Source of the DNA: Symbiodinium natans
Taxonomy: Eukaryota > Sar > Dinophyceae > Suessiales > Symbiodiniaceae
Direction: 5' to 3'
Assembly (NCBI GenBank): GCA_905221605.1
Contig: CAJNDS010002577.1
Span: 1 to 64,000, forward strand
DNA length: 64,000 bases
Shown: positions 57,033 to 64,000 of the stretch, one piece after another
Position numbering within the stretch: position 1 is the first letter of the stretch
Layout of the letters: every line of letters starts with the position of its first letter
Notes under the pieces: model-generated
What the model was told of the DNA's origin: nothing
Databases searched by the model: none
What the model saw: the letters and a program-made list of their open reading frames with translations, nothing else
Program-made: the position numbers and the translations under genes

Positions 57033-59861
57033 CTGAGCGCAGAGCAGCCAGGAACCACACATCAAATGGAGGGAAGTGGAGGGACTCAAGGGTGTTAATA
57101 GCAATGGCATAGCAATGGCGCTAGCTGAACTTAAACTGACAAGATTTTGGGAGAAGTGGGACTCGGGCCTCAGATTGATCACATTTGTGGAGGAGCGGTC
57201 TGCGTTCCGGGCTGTAGGGTTTTTCGCTGTTGGGAAGGTTGAGGGTTTGGGCTGCCCTGTAACAGGTTATGAACAGACATCTGTTCATGATCGGAACAGG
57301 AAAGGCGGCTCGGCAGATTCCAGCACAGAAAACAACCGAGAGCTTCGCCCCAATTTTGTTTGACATGTATGCCGTGTGGGCGTTTGAGGCATATTTGGGG
57401 TTGTGGGTGTGGACGAAGTGTCATATTCTCTTTCTCGTGGGATTGTATTCGAAGCATGGTTTTTGAAGTGTAATCTTCTCTTTTTCGGAGTTTCATTAGA
57501 AGCATGGGTGCTGTTAGTGTATCCCCAAAAGGACACCAGTATAACAAATAAGGAACAAGACATACGGGGATTGTTACTAGAAGCACAGGCATCTGGGGTA
57601 ATGTTCTCTTTTTTGCCGAGGCTGTTTATGAAGGCATGTGCTCGCATGCGCTTCCCCAAAACGAAGGAAAGTTCCCACATTTGACATGTACGCGGGATTC
57701 TCTGGGAGCACTCGATGTGGCGCTCAGGAACTTCTATAATATCAATAATATCTCAAACCCACTGCCCTATGAGTACGAATAAGGCTTGATACCATGTCAC
57801 CTCTTCTTAGAAGCTAAGAACACATTTGAAAACAGTCGAACTATTTTGTCCAAGGATCGGCAGGTTGTGGCTACCCGCAATCAGCTCCAGCTCTGCGCGC
57901 TGGATGTCGACATGCAAGAGGTCAATGCGGCCAAAAGCATGAATGAGCCAGTCCAGCAGTCCTGAATCCGCATAGCTTTGGTAAAAGGTGATGTTGCATA
58001 AGTCGTAAATCCCATTCTGCTTGAGGTTGTCAGCCGCAAGGACTGTGGGAATTGTCGACTCGATTAGCACCAAGTGGCAACTAGCACTGCTCACTTCTGG
58101 GAAGCGCCGTCGGAAGGCTTTCGCAGCCTTCAATGTCCAATAGCCCATATGGGAGCCTGCTTCCACCACTACAAACGATGTTGTCGCAGCCGAAACCGCC
58201 TGCAGAAGAGAGATGCTTTCAAAGTAATCTTCACCGATTACGGGCCCCCATGCCAGGCCTGCACACTCCAGCCGACGAGTCATCTCAGGCTGCATCTGTG
58301 CCGAGCTGGAACAATTAACGTGAAGCCCTAACCAGTCCAGGGCGACACCGCCTCGCCAGCCTCTTGCCAAGACAGGGATGCGAGGCTTCTCGCGCATGCA
58401 CGATGGAGACCAAGCCTGAACCAATGGATGATGAACAAAGCATCGATGCGGCTCCCAATGATTGTAAACAGCGCACATGTGTCCAAGCGTTAAGCACATG
58501 TTCGTGTGGTTTCGCATTGACTGAAAAAGCTGTGCTACCATCAGGCGGTACTGCGCCGCCTTGCCCGCGGGCAAACGGTGAAAATAGGCAGACTGCCAGC
58601 GGAACATGTTGTCGTCGATGAGCGCCTTGTTAAAACCAGTTTCAAATCGAGGTGCCGGATACCTTGCTTGTATGGATGATTCCGAACACGTCTCGTTTTC
58701 GCCATGCTGTCCAGTGCGCAGTGCCACGTTGCTGAATACAGACATTGCCAGCATTGCCCGTGAGCAATGCGTAAGCTGGTCTTCCACTTCGTGCGTCCCC
58801 TTCGGCATGTGCAAGAACTGCCTGCACAAATGCCGAACATCACTGGGCTCCGTGAAGGAGTTGAGCATGTCCAACTGGTGCAACCGAAGAATGAGCCTTG
58901 AGGCCCTGCAGCACAAAGGAGGGGCTGGCCCCAGCCGCCCCAGCCTCCCTGTAAGGCATTCGTCCCTTTCCTGAAAGTTCTGAAAACAGCTGAAACGCTT
59001 GGGACAAAACCTGCTCACAAATGGACCTCCGGGCTGACACTCCGGCCGTGTCCCCCGACCCAGCGCAGGCAGCTTCCAGACCCCTAGCCAACCTTCGGTC
59101 TCACGGAATCTGAAAAAAAACTTCGCAGCATTCTAGAACTTCGTTGCCTAAGAAGCATATTGCGCAGCATGTCTCTGCTAAACCCAATGTTCTCCTACTA
59201 CGCTAATTTGGGCTTTCAGGGCATTCTGGCCATGGATGCCCCACCCCCCCCCCCCCCCGCCCTGCAAACTCAATGCCAGGCAGCTATTTTGCATAGCGTC
59301 TGGTATCAAATCCACTGGAGGAGGCAAGCAGAAGGGAGGCAGCTCCAGATTGTACGGTTGAGGTTCTTCCCTCACACCAGACGTGGCCTGTGAAGCCTGG
59401 TACTGCTGCCATGACCCATCTGAAGAAGGCCAATGTGGAATCACAAGATAATTGGAGCCACTCTTTTCAAAATTTTGCAAGGCGCGCCATGATAAGCCCG
59501 AGTCCATGTGCATGAAAGCGTGCCGGGTGTGGATCATATCAACTCGTGGAGGTATCATACACGTGATGTCAACGACTCCGAACTTGTTCGCGAACCGGGG
59601 GTCTCCAGCAAAAGTCTTCAGATTCCTGGACACGAGCGAGGCCGACCAGTCACCGCCAAAGTACTGCACGCCCGTTAAGTTAACTTCTGGCATCCAGGTC
59701 ATATTTCCACAGGGAGCGTCCAGCAAGGTCCTGACCTTGAACGTGTCAAGAAGCTGGCGCAAAACCTGCACAACCTCGGCATCATCGGGTATGTCATGCT
59801 TTAGGAGCTTCTCACGGCAACAGTCTTGCCTGACTATGACAATTTTGCCAGTCCTCAGCAT
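56832..59861 (-). CDS. Split gene for a predicted two-domain methyltransferase (class I SAM-MTase plus FkbM type)
   Basis: This is the only gene I recognise. Exon 1 (59861-59266) has a class I S-adenosylmethionine methyltransferase domain. Exon 2 (59109-57862) has a ~230-codon linker and most of an FkbM-type methyltransferase domain. Exon 3 (57032-56832) has the end of the FkbM domain. Joined at these points the frame stays open for about 2.05 kb (phases 2, 2, 2). FkbM family enzymes usually O-methylate sugars or small molecules, and the substrate here is unknown. I infer that both domains belong to one protein because the frame from exon 2's acceptor runs without a stop into the FkbM motifs. 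Two neighbouring genes remain possible. The true start codon and any first exon upstream of 59.87 kb were not found, and a GT donor after exon 3 suggests at least one more exon. Telomere-like words, common elsewhere, are absent from the exons. Confidence 0.6.
57033..57861 (-). other. Intron 2, ~829 bp, GC (or GA) donor (inferred)
   Basis: The acceptor is proposed at GGCTGCTCTGCGCTCAG, ending at 57033. A second AG at about 57018 is also in phase. No GT near the end of exon 2 has the phase that exon 3 needs, since the only close one (GGTAGCC) is phase 1. The intron carries telomere-like words with the G-rich strand on plus (about 57215-57260) and diverged ~50-bp repeats with GAAGTGT and TTCTCTTT words at 57415, 57465 and around 57595. 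Such content is typical of the non-coding sequence here and absent from the exons. Confidence 0.5.
57415..57640 (+). repeat. Diverged ~50-bp repeats inside intron 2
   Basis: GAAGTGTCATATTCTCTTTC at 57415 and GAAGTGTAATCTTCTCTTTT at 57465 are each followed by a TT(A/C)GAAGCATGG word. A third, weaker copy (GGGGTAATGTTCTCTTTTTT, then GAAGGCATG) starts near 57595. The period is 50 bp for the first two, with about 130 bp before the third. Confidence 0.7.
57862..59109 (-). CDS. Exon 2: linker and FkbM-type methyltransferase domain (main part)
   Basis: The exon is open for 416 codons from the acceptor. The first ~25 residues finish the upstream domain. A Cys/His/Arg-rich linker of about 230 residues with no known motif follows. 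Then comes the FkbM region: ALDWLGLHVN, VIGEDYFESISLLQAV (usual form EDYFEWIDLLEAV) and FVVVEAGSHMGYW (SAM-binding ExGxxxGxW loop). VLIES is the acidic end of strand 2, and IDLLHVDIQRAELELI is the usual (V/I)DIQGAE signature with Arg in place of the common Gly. The frame continues to a stop at 57807 without the expected C-terminus, which instead appears in exon 3. The exon end was therefore placed at a phase-2 GC donor (AACCT|GCCGAT). A GA donor 27 bases earlier is also frame-compatible. Confidence 0.8.
59110..59265 (-). other. Intron 1, GC-AG, 156 bp (inferred)
   Basis: On the minus strand the donor would be TTT|GCAGGG at 59265 and the acceptor GTTTTTTTTCAG ending at 59110, a strong polypyrimidine tract. 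The downstream exon frame needs a phase-2 donor. The GT sites near the end of exon 1 give the wrong phase and an early stop, while this GC site restores the frame with a Leu codon split across the junction. The intron holds a 15-G run (minus strand). After joining, exon 2 begins FRETEGWLGVWKLPAL, which looks like the usual last segment of the upstream methyltransferase family (LGLWxLPxL). This supports the junction from the protein side. Confidence 0.55.
59244..59258 (+). repeat. Poly-C run, 15 C
   Basis: The run reads as G15 on the gene strand, inside the proposed intron 1. If the intron were not removed it would encode a Gly run and lead to a stop at 59178. Confidence 0.85.
59266..59861 (-). 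CDS. Exon 1: class I SAM-dependent methyltransferase domain
   Basis: Counting from the ATG at 59861, motif I is LLDAPCGNMTW (about residues 46-56, SAM-binding glycine loop) and YFGGDWS (67-73) supplies the acidic motif II. DMIHTRHAFMHM (108-119) corresponds to the D..H/R...H region. YLVIPHW (138-144) and YNLELPPFCLPPPVDLI (170-186) match the C-terminal signature of a eukaryotic/bacterial methyltransferase family whose members typically read (N)LxxPPFxLPxP there. The frame is open up to a TGA at about 59870, so the exon may begin a little upstream of the ATG or at an internal AG. Family members normally have an N-terminal part missing here, implying another exon. The frame would run on past 59266 into a poly-G stretch, a non-conserved Gly run that I read as intron. 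The substrate is not predictable. Confidence 0.8.
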
Positions 59862-59870
59862 GACTCGTCA

Positions 59871-62800
59871 CGCTCCACAGATGCCAGAATCTATACCTGA
59901 AAACCCACAAAACCCACTATCCGCCCTGCGCAGGACCGGAAGAACCACGTACAAACAAGCCATGCTGGGTGCTCAACTGCTCGGATGCCAGGTCCTCCTC
60001 CGAGCATCCCTCCGAGGTGTCTGGCAACAATGAGATCCAATGATTTTGCACGCGCAATCCTGCATGGCTGTGCACGGACGAAGGGGTCAAGATTCGTGGT
60101 GGTTTGAACAGGGCAACTTTGGCAGTTTCCCAACCTTTTAGCCTCCCTCGCGGTACCTCTCCGGTTCGGAGCATCCATCTGCGGCCGTTAAGGTCCAAGG
60201 TGTCCATGTCTCTGAAGAAGCTGCTGAATGCAAGAACGTGCCTTTGGCAATGGCTGCCAAGAAGACATTTTGTCTAGCAGCCATGTTGTGCACACACACG
60301 ATCTTCAGCCGCGGCCATGGCGTTGAACGCAAGCTTTATCGTGACGGACACAAGCATGTGTACGGTCCCTCAGTTTGAAACAACTTGGATTGATGCGCAA
60401 GTGCTGGAGTCCCGGCTACCGTAACGAAGTGCTTGAGCACTGGATGGCACGAAATGAATTTCCATTCGGAACGAGCACAGAAGAAACTTGGGAATAGTTT
60501 CTGCTTCAGTTGGGGATGGGGGCTTTCTCATCCCTTTCGGCCCCAGGTCCCAGGTTCCGGCCCATCATGATTCCATTCTTTAAGGGCTGTATTCTTGAAC
60601 TTACATCTGTTTGACAGTTAGCATTGGCAACCTCATGTTTCCTGCATACCGGGGGAAGCACTGGCGTTCTATGCATCGTAAATCATGCGAAAACCACCAA
60701 AGGTTGCCGCTTGAGGCAGACCATGCATACCAAGAGTGTCGCGGCAGCCAGACGTCTGAAGCTGCCCTGCCCTGGAACGAGATTGCTGCCATCAAATCAG
60801 TGAGTACAGTTTCAGATCGAGGCTAAACGGCAGCCTGGCATATTGTGAAGTTGAATGAGTACCTGCTATCATCTGATTCGCCTACAGCTGCTTGTATTGG
60901 ATTCCTTGCCCACATTTGAGCGCATCTGCCAGAAAGCCCAGGCTCTCAAACTGCAACCCCAGCCGAACCCTAAATCCAAAGAGTCCAGTGTTGGTGGAGT
61001 CGGGCTTGGAAGCCAAAGGCTCGCCCCTGGAGCCAGGACCTCAACCCTTGCGAAAAAAATGTGGATCTGGCGTACATGATTTGTTCAGGGCCAAGTTTAA
61101 CTGAAAAAGGTTTCGAAGGCAAAGATCCCAGCACACATCTCGGTGTAAAGATGGGTGCGCATCCCAACAAACCCTCCGAAAGTGACTCTCCAAACCCATC
61201 ACCACCGCGAAGCTCCTTCATCAACGCATCCACAGACGCGCCAAAGGCGGAGAAAATGCCTGGAATCAATGGGAATCAATTCCCTAAAGGTACCAAGGTT
61301 TCAGGAATGAGGGCTTGTGTAGGATGGAGCACCCATCGTATGTCAACTGAGACAGAAAAATCACGCAAGCCCCCTGAAACCTGCGCCGGCTTCTAGGGCA
61401 ATAATTGGAACAACACTTTGAGAGCAACCCTCATCACAAAGAGACCACTGGGCAAGATCTTTTGGTGATCAACGGCACGTGGCTGTTCCTCGCAAGGTTT
61501 TCCAGAGATGCCCAGGCCTTGAACCCCAAACCCGATCACTTCTTCACAGTTGTACCCAAGTTTCGGGTGCCTCCCCTCCGAGGCCAAGCCGAAACATTCT
61601 TCCAGTCTCCTCTTTGGTGGGAGCTTCGGGCCTGGGGTGGGATTTCAAGATGCAGAGGTGGTTGGGCTCGACGTAAGGAGTCCAGGGTTGAGGGTTTTCA
61701 GGCTCAGTATCTTCACCTCTTGACTTCGTTTGTGATTTCGACGGACAGTGCTTGTCCTACGAATTCCTTCTGTGCGATTTCGATAGCATGTTGGCAGGGT
61801 TCAGCCCAATTGAATGCACCCTATCTTTCACACCCACTCCTTGGGGCAGTCCAACAAGAATAATGTGAAAACTGCATGTCCCATGCATCCGGGCGAAGCT
61901 TACAGGGCTTTCCGAACTGCTGAGGTTGTGCTCCGGGCATGGGGTTCTGAGTGCTTTTCAAGGGCCATTGCTCGGTGCTGTTTCGGAGGTTAGGCCCTGA
62001 AACCCTGCAGCCCAGAGGTTCCTGGTCCATCAAGACACGCCATGGAGCCATGAGACGCAACTAATCTGTAGGCACATGGGAAACATGCTTCCACAGCGTG
62101 CATCCTCAAGTCAAAGTACCTAGACTCTCACACAACCCCAAACTCCATGAAGCCCACATGTAGACATCTAAAGAATGTCAAGCGTGTCAGACAGCACAGA
62201 CTCCAAATATAATATGAGGACATGCTTGGCTCTGCTGTGCTCGTCATGCTCAGTGCGACTTGGACAAAAAATGCTGCGCCGCCCAAGCTGAGCAGCGCGA
62301 ATGGTCCCATTCAGTCTCCGTATTGCTGCACAAACATCCGCAATATTAAAGCCTCATGACCCTTGCATCTTCCTGGCCAAAAGGGGCATGCACACCAGCA
62401 TCCATGGTTGATATCAAAACACCTTATTCCAAGGCCTGCACCCCTCACACCCAAAATTTTCGATTCTAGTTTTTACTAAGTCCTGCGGCAACACTTACTG
62501 CCGGAGGCCCGCCAAGTGGTTTGAGGTTTGGCGGGCACATCAGGCTGACGGATTTTCAAGGATTCTGGAGGGGGAGAAGGTTGAGCAAGGGCTTCACAAG
62601 TGTAAGACGGGACTACCTAATGCCGCCTCAACTCGCGCACCTGGAATGTTATTCCAGGTCCGGCCTGCCCGAACCCGCAGACCAATGACGGAAATCAATA
62701 TTCCCCGTATCCTTGAAAGAAGGCCTCTGAATTGGAGCGTTGGGAACAAATGAACAGGTCGGCACTACCTCCTTGTCGTTGAGAGGAACACGCTCTTCGC

Positions 62801-63575
62801 CAGGCTCGCCTGCCTGGTTTGTGAGAGTTTCGACCAGCCTTCATCGGGACGAGAACTTATTTAGACCTCCGGTGACCTCCAACTGTTCGCGGACAAGCTG
62901 TGTTTAGGCAGAGAAAAAAACGCTCGACAAGACAAATGGCCGAAGCCACTGCGGGAGAGTGTGTTCTCGAGAACAAAAGAGGTGCTCGAAACAGTCGAAA
63001 CACGAAGATCGTTCCCTGTCCTTGAAAGCGAACCCGAAATGCGACAGCAAGTGACGTAGGGCTTTGGTCGAAGTAGTCAAAATTTGTTCCTTGCAAGCGC
63101 CGAGCAATCGCATGCCGAATAGTCGGTCCGCAGTTGCGTGGGAAAGAAACCCCAGAATCCTTGCAACTGGAACCTTTTTGGGAGAAGTCTCCCGCCTGGT
63201 GAACTACGGCGCGCCCTCTGTGGGAAACCTGGCGGTGCACTCCAGGCAGGAACCACCTGTAGTCTCAAAAGCCACAGCTCTGGGACACCTGCAACGCATT
63301 CTTTGCAACTGAGGTGGAAAAAACATGTCCACGAATATGCGTGCTCCTTGCCAAAAACGGTCCTGGAGATGCAACCTCTCGCAACCCCATGTCTCTGAAA
63401 GTTTCTAACGGTGAAGGGGCTTCGGGGTGGAAAGAATGCCATAACTATGTTGTTTCTAATCGGGCATTACCCGTATTTTCCACTGGTGTACATACCGAAG
63501 TGATCCACTTGTGTTCTTTGCATGCATATGACGCTCAAGCTCTCTCAGAAAAGAGACTACTCGCGCGCATGGCTC
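59871..63575. other. Stretch upstream of the methyltransferase gene, no gene recognised
   Basis: Any 5' exon of the minus-strand gene should lie here. A possible but weak candidate is a short minus-strand frame around 60207-60157 (MDTLDLNGRRWMLRTGE) followed by an AGAG|GTACCG donor-like site, but I cannot confirm it. Other frames (60970-61269 minus, 61061-61396 plus, 61405-61863 plus, 62857-63442 minus) overlap on both strands without known motifs. Telomere-like words recur at about 60940-61000 and 61510-61700. Confidence 0.4.
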
Positions 63576-63875
63576 AACGGTGTATTTTCTTGCTCGACAG
63601 CTTGTCAACCCGGAATCGAGTGGTTGTCAGCCGTGTTGGCTGATAGTCCTTGGTTGTGTGGGTCGCTGGCAATTGGTGCATGAGTTCCCCGAACTTGTCC
63701 CAACAGAGACTGCTACCTCATTGGCTGACCCAAAGGAATCTCAGTCTCTGGTCATGGGTGCCCATGATGCCGTTCCGTGACGGTGGGCAGCTCCCGAATC
63801 AAAGAAAGCGGGCAGTAGAAACGCCCAGGTTTTACGGCGTATTGTCGTGCTCGATAGCTTGTCAGCCCTGAATCC
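63576..63875 (+). repeat. Diverged ~43-bp direct repeat, copies 257 bp apart
   Basis: ACGGTGTATTTTCTTGCTCG followed by ACAGCTTGTCAACCCGGAAT (from about 63577) and ACGGCGTATTGTCGTGCTCG followed by ATAGCTTGTCAGCCCTGAAT (from about 63834) match at most positions. They are separated by sequence with no obvious repeat. This could be two copies of a short dispersed element, and the second lies close to the right edge of the window. Confidence 0.75.
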
Positions 63876-64000
63876 AGAATGTACAAACAGTTTTGGGTTA
63901 GGGCTAGCTTCGGGTGCATGGCATGCCCAACTTCGAAGCTACGTGGTATCAGATGAACACGTATCCAATTTGCCTAGAAACGCTTGTCGGAACCTGGCTG

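Noticed and set aside
57807-57861. In-frame end of exon 2's open frame as the real C-terminus of the FkbM domain
   Set aside because: The expected FkbM tail is missing there and is found intact in exon 3 on the same strand, so the last 18 codons are read as intron.
59178-59265. Gly-run extension of the first methyltransferase domain up to a stop at 59178
   Set aside because: It reads through a G15 run, is unlike the family's C-terminus, and a good acceptor downstream restores a family-like ending.
59452-60033. 193-codon plus-strand open frame
   Set aside because: It is antisense to exon 1, whose minus-strand translation has clear methyltransferase motifs.
1-64000. Retrotransposon or DNA transposon coding remains
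   Set aside because: I looked for reverse-transcriptase (YADD/FADD), integrase and transposase motifs in the open frames and saw none. Short decayed fragments could be missed by eye.

Overview
The window looks like nuclear DNA of a gene-poor protist, most likely a dinoflagellate of the Symbiodinium type. I put this at moderate confidence and do not name a species. The reasons are as follows. Almost no stretch stays open for long. There are no operons, ribosome-binding sites or bacterial gene spacing. Microsatellites and poly-G tracts are abundant. Short degenerate runs of the plant/alveolate telomere heptamer (TTTAGGG/CCCTAAA) are sprinkled over nearly the whole window. The one gene I can recognise is split by introns whose only frame-compatible donors are GC (or GA) rather than GT, a habit well known in dinoflagellates. 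Its FkbM-type domain also belongs to a subfamily I associate with algae and bacteria. I found no convincing spliced-leader relic, tRNA, rRNA or transposase, so the assignment rests on style rather than on a marker gene.

Layout. The left edge (1-317) is a compound TGCG/TG/GTGTCCGTCC microsatellite. From there to about 56 kb I recognise no gene. This desert holds a 56-bp minisatellite (2.46-2.71 kb), a 39-G homopolymer (7.14 kb), a diverged ~90-bp direct repeat (7.8-8.1 kb), a CAC/CCG triplet tract (15.8-16.0 kb) and a 68-bp tandem duplication (18.3 kb). It continues with an 858-bp purine array of GGAGGGGGA-like units (28.25-29.10 kb), a 41-bp minisatellite (30.9-31.1 kb), a GCGTCAGTT-rich array (35.1-35.4 kb), an imperfect inverted repeat (36.9-37.1 kb) and an AT-richer island bounded by T-run hairpins (38.8-39.2 kb). 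Further right are small hairpins and a 34/37-bp alternating array (54.5-54.9 kb) that is open in all three forward frames.

The gene lies at about 59.86-56.83 kb on the minus strand. An upstream exon carries a class I SAM-methyltransferase domain. A long middle exon carries a spacer and most of an FkbM-type methyltransferase domain. A third exon about 0.8 kb downstream supplies the end of the FkbM domain. The phases join without a stop if intron 1 is a 156-bp GC-AG intron and intron 2 is an ~829-bp intron with a GC (or GA) donor. On this model one protein carries two different methyltransferase domains. The first exon or exons and the 3' end were not found.

For the remainder, open frames on both strands overlap each other, are full of low-complexity or telomere-like words and show no motif I know. 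I describe those stretches as blocks rather than inventing genes.
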